From Lachnospiraceae bacterium (GTDB lineage Bacteria > Bacillota > Clostridia > Lachnospirales > Lachnospiraceae), in the NCBI GenBank assembly GCA_028689585.1, contig JAQVCW010000016.1, positions 1 to 64,000 of the forward strand: a stretch of 64,000 bases of DNA, given 5' to 3'. Position numbers and translations under genes: made by a program. The notes beneath the pieces were generated by a model that was given only the letters and a program-made list of their open reading frames with translations, was not told where the DNA came from and did no database searches. Below are positions 43,777 through 51,215 of the stretch, in pieces (position 1 is the stretch's first letter; each line of letters begins with the position of its first letter).

Positions 43777-43819
43777 TACTCTTTCTGCTTTTCTGTGCAA
43801 ATTTTCTGCACAAATTCTG

Positions 43820-43992
43820 TTACCGTTCAGCCTTGAAGTGAGGACGCTTTCCGGAATGCAGCCCCAGATATGCTGCGGGTGCTGTTTCGAAGGCCAAGAG
43901 CATCTAAGGCTTCCGCAGGGTGTTCCAAAAACAGGAATTGGAAGTCATAACTCGCCTTCTGCTCAGACAAATGACTCCAAATTCCGGCATGG
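43820..43992 (+). repeat. Partial copy of the dispersed element at the pilT 3' end
   Basis: Starting TTACCGTTCAGCCTTGAAGT it follows the long element (38388-38717, reversed) for about 170 bases at high similarity, through the TGAGGACGCTTTCCGG end, the GCTGTTTCGAA block and the GGAATTGGAAGTCA hairpin. Similarity stops just before the pilT stop at 43999; the other end of the element is missing. Confidence 0.7.
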
Positions 43993-43998
43993 CATATA

Positions 43999-45054
43999 TT
44001 ACATTCTCCGGGACAGCATATCCGGATTGGCAGCATAGCCAAGGGCTACTTTTTTCTCCACTTTTCCTTCTTTGTACAGCTTCAGGAGGCACGAATCCGT
44101 GGACATCATGTTTGGCTGAGCGGAGGTATAGAGCATTCCGTCGATCTGGTAGCTCTTATTTTCCCGGATCATGTTTCGAATGGCCGGGGTGACGGTCATG
44201 ATCTCAAATACCGGGATCAGACCGCCGTCCACACCGGGGACGAGCTGCTGGCTGATAACGGCCTGGAGCACCATAGACAACTGAACCGAAATCTGGCGCT
44301 GCTGATTCGCCGGAAAGACATCGATAATGCGGTCAATGGTATTGGCCGCCCCCATAGTGTGCAGGGTGGAAAAAATCAGATGTCCGGTCTCGGCGGCGGT
44401 CATCGCCACCTGAATGGTTTCATAATCCCGCATCTCCCCCAGCAGGATCACATCCGGGCTCTGACGCATGGCCGCTCTCAGCGCGGTAATATAGCTTTCC
44501 GTATCCGAATTGATCTCTCTTTGAGTCACGATGCATTTGTCATGACTGTGCAGAAATTCCAGAGGATCCTCCAGGGTAATGATATGTTCTTCTTTATTGT
44601 GATTAATGTAGTCAATAATACAGGCCAGTGTGGTGGATTTTCCGCTGCCCGCCGCTCCGGTGACCAGCACCAGTCCTTTTCCGTAATCCCCCATGTGAAT
44701 AATGCTGTCCGGGATGCCCAGCTCGAAAGCATTGGGCAGGTGAAACGCAATCACCCGGATCACCGCAGCCAGAGAACCTCTCTGTTTGAACGTACTGACA
44801 CGGAATCTGGCGTATCCGATAATCGCAAAAGAAAAATCATCGTCTCCGGTCACATAGAGCCGGTCTGCTCCGCTCCGTCTGGCCAGTTCATAGATTTCTT
44901 TGATGTACACATCCAAAATAGGGGGTGTCAGCCGCTGATCCCCGTAAATTCCTATTTTCTGATTTAATTTATATGAAATCGGCCTGCCTGCGATCAAAAA
45001 AATATCGGAGGCTCCCAGCTCTGTCATTTTTTTCAACACTTCCTGTATTTCCAT
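43999..45054 (-). CDS. pilT: PilT-like type IV pilus ATPase
   Basis: The 351-residue secretion ATPase has Walker A GAAGSGKS (133-140), the Asp box LEDPLEFLHS (161-170), Walker B DVILLGEMRD (201-210) and the His box GHLIFSTLH (224-232). PilT normally powers pilus retraction. No PilB/GspE extension ATPase, prepilin peptidase or secretin is in this cluster, so here it may be the only local motor. It is the last gene of the operon, 2 bases after the preceding pilin-like gene, with a repeat fragment pressed against its stop. Confidence 0.9.
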   Translation of the reverse strand: MEIQEVLKKMTELGASDIFLIAGRPISYKLNQKIGIYGDQRLTPPILDVYIKEIYELARRSGADRLYVTGDDDFSFAIIGYARFRVSTFKQRGSLAAVIRVIAFHLPNAFELGIPDSIIHMGDYGKGLVLVTGAAGSGKSTTLACIIDYINHNKEEHIITLEDPLEFLHSHDKCIVTQREINSDTESYITALRAAMRQSPDVILLGEMRDYETIQVAMTAAETGHLIFSTLHTMGAANTIDRIIDVFPANQQRQISVQLSMVLQAVISQQLVPGVDGGLIPVFEIMTVTPAIRNMIRENKSYQIDGMLYTSAQPNMMSTDSCLLKLYKEGKVEKKVALGYAANPDMLSRRM

Positions 45055-45056
45055 AT

Positions 45057-45548
45057 CTATTCATCCCCTATGTTTTCTGCCAAAAACAGTTCCATTGTAT
45101 CATCTTTTTCCCAGGTGCCCGTTTCCTCCAGATGCCATTCGACCAGGTCGGCAGATGCCGTTCCCCCATCTTTTGCCGCGACGAGAACCGCCTGCGCCAC
45201 AAGGTTCTGCTCCTCGGATACCGCCACCGTCCAGCAGATTTTCCCATCCTTCCATTCCAGATCCGGTTCCTGTTCTGCCGCAGCCTGCACTTCCTCCAAA
45301 AATCCCCGGTCTTTTCCTTTTTCCCAGGCAACAGCCACCAGTTCCTGCACCCGCTCCAGAATCTGATACGCCTGATTCTCCGCTGTATAATACCGGGTGG
45401 TCCGGTCCGCCATTTTCTCTGCCAGGCGCTTCTGTGCGCTGGCTCCGGACAAAGATAACAAAGCAAAGGTCACCAGTGCCAGCACGGTAAAAATCAAAAT
45501 AAGGGAAGTGGTTCCCACATTAAAAACCATTTTATTTTTCTGTTTCAT
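45057..45548 (-). CDS. Membrane-anchored pilus-operon protein
   Basis: The 163-residue product starts MKQKNKMVFNVGTTSLILIF at ATG 45548 (AGGAG). A single N-terminal membrane segment (about 11-34) is followed by an amphipathic helix (AQKRLAEKMADRTTRYYTAE) and a small globular domain, the layout of minor pilins. There is no clear prepilin peptidase site, though the basic leader is similar. It lies between a hairpin-rich spacer and pilT. The exact role in assembly is not known. Confidence 0.6.
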   Translation of the reverse strand: MKQKNKMVFNVGTTSLILIFTVLALVTFALLSLSGASAQKRLAEKMADRTTRYYTAENQAYQILERVQELVAVAWEKGKDRGFLEEVQAAAEQEPDLEWKDGKICWTVAVSEEQNLVAQAVLVAAKDGGTASADLVEWHLEETGTWEKDDTMELFLAENIGDE

Positions 45549-45563
45549 GTTGTGCCGCTCCTG

Positions 45564-45702
45564 CCTTGGAACGTCAGCCCATTTCAAATTTGCTTTCAGC
45601 AAATGGGCTGACGCTGCATGTCAGGTTTTCTTCGAAAACCTGACACAATCCTTGGAACGTCAGCCCATATCAAATTTGCTTTCAGCAAATGGGCTGACGC
45701 TG
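45564..45702. repeat. Hairpin array: two 53-base direct repeats around a third hairpin
   Basis: Bases 45564-45616 and 45650-45702 differ at one position. Each contains CGTCAGCCCATTT or CGTCAGCCCATAT facing AAATGGGCTGACG, forming a hairpin. Between them TGTCAGGTTTTC / GAAAACCTGACA (45619-45645) forms another. The array fills the spacer between two pilin-like genes. Confidence 0.85.
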
Positions 45703-45709
45703 AAAAATC

Positions 45710-46207
45710 TCATTGCGCGCCTGCTGCCGTATCCAGACTGTAAATCACAGTTCCGTCCATCGTTTTAAAAGCAATCTGCGCTATTTGAATTTTATCCTGC
45801 ATTTTTTCTGTAACCGCTGCATAATATGATGCATTTTCCTGTCTGCAGCTTTTACCATCGGAGTCAAGGTAAATGATCACATCATTTTCCCCTTCAGCAA
45901 TCTCATAATACTGCTGCAGCGCTCCCCGCTCTCCGTCGGAGGCCCTTAGCTGTTCCGCCAGATTTTCACAGCAGTTCAGGGCCATTTTCAGTTCTTCCGC
46001 CTCACGGCTGATAACAGAAGCCCGGGCAAATACCTGAAGACAGCAGGACGATGCAATGGCAAAAAATAAGATGACCAAAATCAGCTCCGTCATAAAAATT
46101 CCGGTTCCGGAATGCGTTGTCTCTGTCATAGAAGCTCCCATTCCGGTATCGGAGTCTTCCCTTTGCGCCATGCTTGTGCCGGCCCCAAAGCTTTCTCTCT
46201 CTGTCAT
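45710..46207 (-). CDS. Pseudopilin-like protein with type III leader
   Basis: The 165-residue protein carries GTGIFMTELILVILFFAIAS at residues 34-53. That is a prepilin peptidase site, Gly then IFMTE with Glu at +5, followed by the hydrophobic pilin helix. The 34-residue leader before it (rich in Ser, Thr, Gly, Met and quasi-repeated) is longer than usual, and later ATGs could shorten it. The mature part is about 130 residues with two cysteine pairs (SSCC and NCCENL). It overlaps the upstream gene by 4 bases. Confidence 0.68.
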   Translation of the reverse strand: MTERESFGAGTSMAQREDSDTGMGASMTETTHSGTGIFMTELILVILFFAIASSCCLQVFARASVISREAEELKMALNCCENLAEQLRASDGERGALQQYYEIAEGENDVIIYLDSDGKSCRQENASYYAAVTEKMQDKIQIAQIAFKTMDGTVIYSLDTAAGAQ

Positions 46208-46668
46208 GGCGTTCCCTCCATATAATACCAGCGTTCTCCGGTATCTCCATTCCCGTCCGTTACGCTCAATTGTATAAGCTGATCGGATGAGAAGCTGACC
46301 GCAAAGTCACGGACTGCCCCAATGACCGTCCCCGCATTTTCAACAGGCTCTTTTCCTTCTGCCAGAAGACTTTCCTTCAGATACCCGTCTTCTGTATAGA
46401 TCCAGGTGACATAGGTACCGTTCTCCCCCTCCTCCTGCAGAAGAAGGCGGTTTCCGTCCAAAAGCCTGATCTGTTCTTCGCTGTCATATCTTCTCAGCTT
46501 TTCAGTCAGATAGGATAAAATGACCGGAGCGTCCACATCCTTCATCTTCCCTGCAATCCTTCCGTAAACTCTGGTTCCAAGAAGAATCAAAAGCATGGAA
46601 GACACTGCAAACAGGGCAAACAGCGTCAGTGCAAACACGGTATCCATGCTGTGTTCCTGTCGTCTCAC
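46204..46668 (-). CDS. DUF4860-like pilus-operon membrane protein
   Basis: I start at GTG 46668, 8 bases after GGGAGG and 1 base after the upstream stop; an in-frame TTG at 46692 has no such site. The product of about 154 residues has one N-terminal membrane segment (SMDTVFALTLFALFAVSSML) and a beta-rich domain (GTYVTWIYTEDGYLKESLLA), like a minor pilin without the Glu5 motif. Proteins of this type occur in Lachnospiraceae pilus clusters as DUF4860. Confidence 0.6.
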   Translation of the reverse strand: MRRQEHSMDTVFALTLFALFAVSSMLLILLGTRVYGRIAGKMKDVDAPVILSYLTEKLRRYDSEEQIRLLDGNRLLLQEEGENGTYVTWIYTEDGYLKESLLAEGKEPVENAGTVIGAVRDFAVSFSSDQLIQLSVTDGNGDTGERWYYMEGTP

Positions 46669-46669
46669 C

Positions 46670-47008
46670 TTATGCACCTCCCGTTTTGTCAATCACCGTA
46701 ATATCCGGCGGGAGATTCCGTCCCACCACTTCAAACGTCACCAGATACCTCGTCTCATTCCAGTGGATTCCATAATGCTCCTTCAGATAATCCAGGCTCT
46801 CGGGATAAGCGCCCTCTAATGCATAACAGGTCACTGCACTCTGATCCAGCGAAGCCTGCAGACTGGCCTTTTCCCTGGCCTGCGCCTCATCCCCCGTCTG
46901 TACGATTCCAAACAGCAGAAAGCCAAAGACTGCCGCCGTTATCCCAATCTGCACGATTCTCTCCTTAAAAGAAGCCGTTATTCCTTTTTTCTCTGCAAAA
47001 CGGTTCAT
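46670..47008 (-). CDS. Small membrane-anchored pilin-like protein
   Basis: The 112-residue product has a basic start (MNRFAEKKGITASFKERIVQ), one membrane segment (IGITAAVFGFLLFGIV) and an outer part that includes SAVTCYALEGAYPESLDYLK, a stretch like the alpha-helix plus YP turn of type II pseudopilins and pilins. No canonical Gly-Glu5 processing site is seen. ATG 47008 follows GGAGG. It is the first small gene after pilC, across a 3-copy repeat. Confidence 0.6.
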   Translation of the reverse strand: MNRFAEKKGITASFKERIVQIGITAAVFGFLLFGIVQTGDEAQAREKASLQASLDQSAVTCYALEGAYPESLDYLKEHYGIHWNETRYLVTFEVVGRNLPPDITVIDKTGGA

Positions 47009-47024
47009 CCAGTGCCTCCAAACT

Positions 47025-47139
47025 CCTGTTCCGGCAATGTCGGTGCACTATCCGATTTCCGACCTGTTCCGGCATTGCCTGTACGCTATCCAATTTCCGA
47101 CCTGTTCCGGCATTGCCGGTAACGCTATCCGATTTCCGA
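47025..47139. repeat. Three tandem 38-base repeats including the pilC stop
   Basis: Units 47025-47062, 47063-47100 and 47101-47139 read CCTGTTCCGGCATTGCC then ACGCTATCCGATTTCCGA with few differences. On the minus strand the first unit encountered holds the pilC end (SEIG, stop TAG at 47125-47127), so the other two look like copies of the gene's 3' end. Confidence 0.85.
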
Positions 47140-48165
47140 CATAATACTCATCAGGGGCAGCATCACCGACATCAGTATCGTCCCCACCAGCACAGCCAGC
47201 ACGATCACGATGGTAGGCTCTATCAGATCAATACGGTGCCAGATCTGCTCTGATGCTTCTTTTTCACACTGGCTTCCGATCTCTCCCATCACCTGATCCA
47301 TGGCGCCGGTACGCTGCCCTATGCGAAGCATCCGGTTATGTATGCCGTCAAATAATTCACTTTCCAGCATGGCCTCTTCAAAAGGTGTCCCTTCTGAAAT
47401 CCGGCTGATACAGGACCGGATCTTGCTGCATTCTTCTTCATTTTCCACCAGCTTTGCCATCAATTCCAGACTGCTCTCCGGGTTCAGGCCGCTCTGAATG
47501 CACATGCTCATGCCGGAGGCCAGCCTGTACTGCGCCGTCTTTCTGGTCAGCTTCCGGGTAAATCTGCTTTGGCGGACCCAGCTTTCAGACAATTTTCTGC
47601 CCCTTTCCGTCTTGGTAATCCAGAAAAAAAACGCCAGCGCTGCCAGCAGTATCACAAGAAATACTCCCGAGTATCTGCCAAGTGTCTCCCCCATGCGCAA
47701 GATCACTCCGGCAGCCCCGTCCATCTGGGTGCCCAGTGACAGAAATACCTGATTAAATATCGGCATCACCTTGATGATCAGAACCAGGAGCACCACCAGC
47801 ATCATAGAAAGCATAAACAGCGGGTAAGCTACCGCACGGCGAATTGTCTGATACATGTTTTCTTCCTTATTATAATATTCAGAAAGAGCCCTCATCGTCT
47901 CATCCAGTCTTCCCGAAGTCTCCCCAAGCTGCACCATCTGACATGCATAATCCGGAAAAACCCCTGTCTTCCTCATGCCCTTATAAAGAGAATTGCCCAG
48001 TTCCATTTCCTGATAAATCTGTTCCAGAACTTCTCTGCCGCTTTTGTTTTTCTGATCCTCCATCAGCATGGAAATCCCTTCATAGGAGGATATTCCGGAA
48101 TGAAGCACCAGCGCCATCTGGGAACAGAATGTAATCATCTCCTGATTATTTAGCTGCTTTTTCAA
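47125..48165 (-). CDS. pilC: Type II secretion / type IV pilus platform protein (PilC/GspF family)
   Basis: The 346-residue inner-membrane platform has two T2SSF domains: residues about 8-130 (FCSQMALVLHSGISSYEGIS, GVFPDYACQMVQLGETSGRL) and 205-325 (YRLASGMSMCIQSGLNPESS, RMLRIGQRTGAMDQVMGEIG), with membrane segments near 110-135, 165-185 and 318-340. The platform couples the cytoplasmic ATPase to the growing pilus. It is 12 bases after the transglutaminase-like lipoprotein gene. Its stop sits in a tandem repeat. Confidence 0.88.
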   Translation of the reverse strand: MKKQLNNQEMITFCSQMALVLHSGISSYEGISMLMEDQKNKSGREVLEQIYQEMELGNSLYKGMRKTGVFPDYACQMVQLGETSGRLDETMRALSEYYNKEENMYQTIRRAVAYPLFMLSMMLVVLLVLIIKVMPIFNQVFLSLGTQMDGAAGVILRMGETLGRYSGVFLVILLAALAFFFWITKTERGRKLSESWVRQSRFTRKLTRKTAQYRLASGMSMCIQSGLNPESSLELMAKLVENEEECSKIRSCISRISEGTPFEEAMLESELFDGIHNRMLRIGQRTGAMDQVMGEIGSQCEKEASEQIWHRIDLIEPTIVIVLAVLVGTILMSVMLPLMSIMSEIG

Positions 48166-48177
48166 ACTACCCCTCCC

Positions 48178-49077
48178 TCAGCGCACATAGCGCACGATAT
48201 AATTTTTCTCATCTGACATCAAATTCTCCACCTTCTGGCTATTGGAGGAGGATGCCACCGTCGGATCCAGAAGCTGCCAGTTCTTTCCATCAAACTGAAT
48301 CACATTATCCACCCAGCCTTTTTCATCCAGCCAGACACTGATCCAGGCATGGTACACATCTTCTGTAAGGTATCCGATGTTCAGCTTGGAAGGAATGCCC
48401 TGGCTGCGCAGCATGGTGATCATCAGTGCAGCATAATCAAAGCAGATCCCCTTTTTCGTCTCCAGCGTCTCATCCACATCCGGCAGGTAGCCCTGATTCA
48501 CATTCACTGCCTTATCATAGTCATACTCCACATTTTTCGTCACCCAGTCATACACCGCCTGCACTTCTTCCAGAGGATCTGTCATTCCCTGTGTCAGCTC
48601 TTCCCCCCTGGCAACGGTCGCACTGTCCATTGTGAAAGAAACGTATTGGCTGCTGCACAGAAACGGATCGAATTCATTTTCCAGCTTCACCGTCAGCGTC
48701 CTGGAAAAAATAGGTGAATACTGATCCGCCCCGATATTTTCATAGGCGCACAAATAATATTCCCCATCTCCTGTGGTCAGCGGAATTGTAGTATACTCCT
48801 GTGATGGTTTACAGAAATATTTATATTCTACCTGATCCGGGCCCACCAACTGCACATACAGCTTATCTGAAGTACCCGTATAGCATACCATGAAATAGCC
48901 CCGATCCAGATGGGAAATGTCAATCAGAAGGTTCTCTGCCTCCAATGTCTCTTTGCCATCCGCACTGGGAATGATCACACTGTGCCCGGTATTGGAAGAC
49001 TGATCTCCTCTGCCGCACCCGCCGGTCAGCAAGAGTACCAGGCACAGCAAAAGAAGTCTGACTTTAACTGTCCTCAT
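48178..49077 (-). CDS. Transglutaminase-like lipoprotein
   Basis: The 299-residue protein has a signal peptide ending LLLTGGCGRGD (likely lipid Cys21), a beta-sandwich region, and a transglutaminase-core domain. The catalytic triad is visible: Cys in KKGICFDYAALMITMLRSQG, His in DVYHAWISVWLDEKGW and Asp in WQLLDPT. Such domains act as cysteine proteases or peptide cross-linkers at the surface. Its start overlaps the sigma-like gene by 14 bases and pilC follows at 12 bases, so it belongs to the pilus operon; a role in processing or crosslinking surface proteins is inferred. Confidence 0.8.
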   Translation of the reverse strand: MRTVKVRLLLLCLVLLLTGGCGRGDQSSNTGHSVIIPSADGKETLEAENLLIDISHLDRGYFMVCYTGTSDKLYVQLVGPDQVEYKYFCKPSQEYTTIPLTTGDGEYYLCAYENIGADQYSPIFSRTLTVKLENEFDPFLCSSQYVSFTMDSATVARGEELTQGMTDPLEEVQAVYDWVTKNVEYDYDKAVNVNQGYLPDVDETLETKKGICFDYAALMITMLRSQGIPSKLNIGYLTEDVYHAWISVWLDEKGWVDNVIQFDGKNWQLLDPTVASSSNSQKVENLMSDEKNYIVRYVR

Positions 49078-49939
49078 ATCCTTCTACTTTAATCTCTCCG
49101 CCCGCCATACGCAGAATATCCGTAATCTCTTCCACCGACATTTCCAGGTAGGCAGACAATTCATCCACTGATACTTTATGATCCAGTTCTTCTTCCAGGT
49201 TTTGTATCGCCTGATTCAGATGATTGACCCGGGAAGCAATGCCTTTTCCCGCATCTCTGGAATTCCTCTGTTCCTGTATGGCCTCTTCCATGGCGTGATT
49301 CACCGCGTTCATCAGTTCTGCCTGATAGGCCGCCAGACTGTCATGGTATTCCAGTCCGTCCAGCGCCATCAACAGTCCGATGTTGCCCTCCTGTATCAAA
49401 TCCTCCACCAGATATTCTTCTCCCTCGAAGTCCCCGGCCAGTTGGCATACCATGGGAAGGTAAGCTTCTACCAGGCTGCTTCTGGCCTGCGCATCTCCAC
49501 CCGCAGCAGCGGTAAATAGCTGCAGTTCCTCCCTATGATCTCTGCCTTTCAGTTGCTTCAGCTCTTCCAGGTACAGCTCAATGCTCCGCCCATAAACGTG
49601 TTTATTTCCGTCTGTCTCCGGACCATCCGTCTCCCGTCCGGCATTCTCCTGCTCCTGCCAGTCCTGTGTTTCCCTCTCTGACTCCCACGCTTCCTCCGAT
49701 ACCGGATTTTCTTTCTCTTTTTTTGATACCGGCTCTTCGTTTTTCCGATCCGGCTCATAGCCTGTGATGGTTATCTGCTGGCTGAGCAGATAATCATAAA
49801 TCATCTTCATCTGCTCTTCTTCAAAATGCCCGTTGGAAAAGAACTCATCTACTTCCTGTCTCGTTAATTTGTTTTGTCTGGAATCCGCCAGCGCTTTGAT
49901 CTCACTCAGCATTTCCCGAAAAATTATTTTCTGCTCCAT
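49064..49939 (-). CDS. Sigma-70-related protein lacking region 4
   Basis: The 291-residue protein has a sigma region 1.1-like domain (about 8-60; LTRQEVDEFFSNGHFEEEQM), a long acidic linker, region 1.2 (SIELYLEELKQLKGRDHREE), a region 2-like part (ARSSLVEAYLPMVCQLAGDF, LVEDLIQEGNIGLLMALDGL) and region 3 (SRVNHLNQAIQNLEEELDHK). It ends there: no region 4 for the -35 element. The aromatic -10 melting residues of region 2.3 are poorly kept. It may bind polymerase as a modified or anti-type sigma. It is encoded in the pilus operon between S41 protease and lipoprotein genes. Confidence 0.72.
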   Translation of the reverse strand: MEQKIIFREMLSEIKALADSRQNKLTRQEVDEFFSNGHFEEEQMKMIYDYLLSQQITITGYEPDRKNEEPVSKKEKENPVSEEAWESERETQDWQEQENAGRETDGPETDGNKHVYGRSIELYLEELKQLKGRDHREELQLFTAAAGGDAQARSSLVEAYLPMVCQLAGDFEGEEYLVEDLIQEGNIGLLMALDGLEYHDSLAAYQAELMNAVNHAMEEAIQEQRNSRDAGKGIASRVNHLNQAIQNLEEELDHKVSVDELSAYLEMSVEEITDILRMAGGEIKVEGYEDS

Positions 49940-49952
49940 CTCTTGTCACCTG

Positions 49953-51203
49953 TCATTGTAAGGTCTCGATCGCCCTCTGCAGTTGAATATCCTCTGCAGC
50001 CTCTTCATCAGTTTCTTCTATTATAATATCCGGAGTGATGCCTTCTCCGTTGATGTCCCGTCCCTTGGGGGTAAAATACTTTTCCGTCGTCAGCTTCAGG
50101 GCTGAGCCGTCCTCTAAAAGATAGGTGCGCTGTACGACACCCTTTCCATAGGTCTGAGTCCCGATGACCGTTCCCGTCTCATGATCCTGAATTGCTCCGG
50201 CAAAGATCTCCGCTGCACTGGCGCTGTTGCCATTGACCAGCACGGCCAGCGGCCCGGAAAATGAACGGTCTGCATCAGAAGTATGCTCTTCCCGTTCTCC
50301 ATTTTTGTCCTGGGTGTATACAATCATGCCCTCCGGCAGAAGATCGTCCAGGATATCACAGACTGCATCCAATACGCCTCCCGGATTGTCTCTCACATCC
50401 ACGATCAGCTTCTCCATCCCCTGCTCTTCCAGACCGGAAAGCGTCTCCTCGAACTGGCTCACCGTAATGCTGTCGAACTCCGTGATTTTCAGATAGCCGG
50501 TCTGATCGTCCAGCATCTCTCCTGACACCGTGGGAATCTCAATATCGGTGATCGGGATATCGAACACCATCTCCTGCCCATCCCGCAGAATGGTCAGATG
50601 AACGCTCTCCTTCTGGTTCTTGATCAGTGCCACTGCACTGGACAGATCCATGCCGGTAAGATCCGTATCCTGCACTGCCGCCAGGATATCATTGACACAA
50701 AGGCCTGCCTCCTCGGCCGGACTTCCTTCATATACCCCGGCTATGCGCAGCTCGTTTTTTTCCTTATCTCTCAGGACGCTGATCCCAATACCGCAGTATT
50801 CCCCTTCATTGGCTGCCTGAATGTCCTGCAGCTCCTGTGCCGTGTAATAATTGGCATAAGGATCATTCAGCCCCACGGCCAGCCCTTTAAAAAGATAAGC
50901 AGACAACAGGTCGCTGTCTATGTCATACAGATAGACCGACTCTATTTTCTGCTGTATCTGCGCTAACTTATTCTGAGTTTCCTGGCTTGTCAATACAGCA
51001 GCGCCGGGAGAATCCTCTCCCTGCCCTGCTGTATAAAATCCCACCGTACCATGCTTGACCAGAAACAGCATCATGACACAGATTGCCGATATCAAGATAC
51101 CAAAAAGCATTCCTTTTGTAAACTCCCGGCCTGTCCTTTGTTCTTCTCTCTTTCCCTCTGATGCCTGCAGGTTATTTTCCTGCCTTTCTTCTGTCTCTGC
51201 CAT
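49953..51203 (-). CDS. S41 family C-terminal processing peptidase
   Basis: The 416-residue protease has a cytoplasmic tail, a membrane anchor (about 33-52), a PDZ domain (about 135-215; EYCGIGISVLRDK, GSPAEEAGLCVNDILAAVQD) and a catalytic domain with Ser in VNGNSASAAEIFAGAIQ and Lys in QTYGKGVVQRT. Family members (CtpA/CtpB) cut outside or in the periplasm-like space, often in signalling. It starts 12 bases after the CdaR-type gene and precedes the sigma-like gene by 13 bases. Confidence 0.88.
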   Translation of the reverse strand: MAETEERQENNLQASEGKREEQRTGREFTKGMLFGILISAICVMMLFLVKHGTVGFYTAGQGEDSPGAAVLTSQETQNKLAQIQQKIESVYLYDIDSDLLSAYLFKGLAVGLNDPYANYYTAQELQDIQAANEGEYCGIGISVLRDKEKNELRIAGVYEGSPAEEAGLCVNDILAAVQDTDLTGMDLSSAVALIKNQKESVHLTILRDGQEMVFDIPITDIEIPTVSGEMLDDQTGYLKITEFDSITVSQFEETLSGLEEQGMEKLIVDVRDNPGGVLDAVCDILDDLLPEGMIVYTQDKNGEREEHTSDADRSFSGPLAVLVNGNSASAAEIFAGAIQDHETGTVIGTQTYGKGVVQRTYLLEDGSALKLTTEKYFTPKGRDINGEGITPDIIIEETDEEAAEDIQLQRAIETLQ

Positions 51204-51215
51204 AGAATACTCCTA

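Noticed and set aside
45564-45702. Direct repeats that might look like a CRISPR array
   Set aside because: Only two copies, each self-complementary, with a hairpin rather than a unique spacer between them, and no cas genes.
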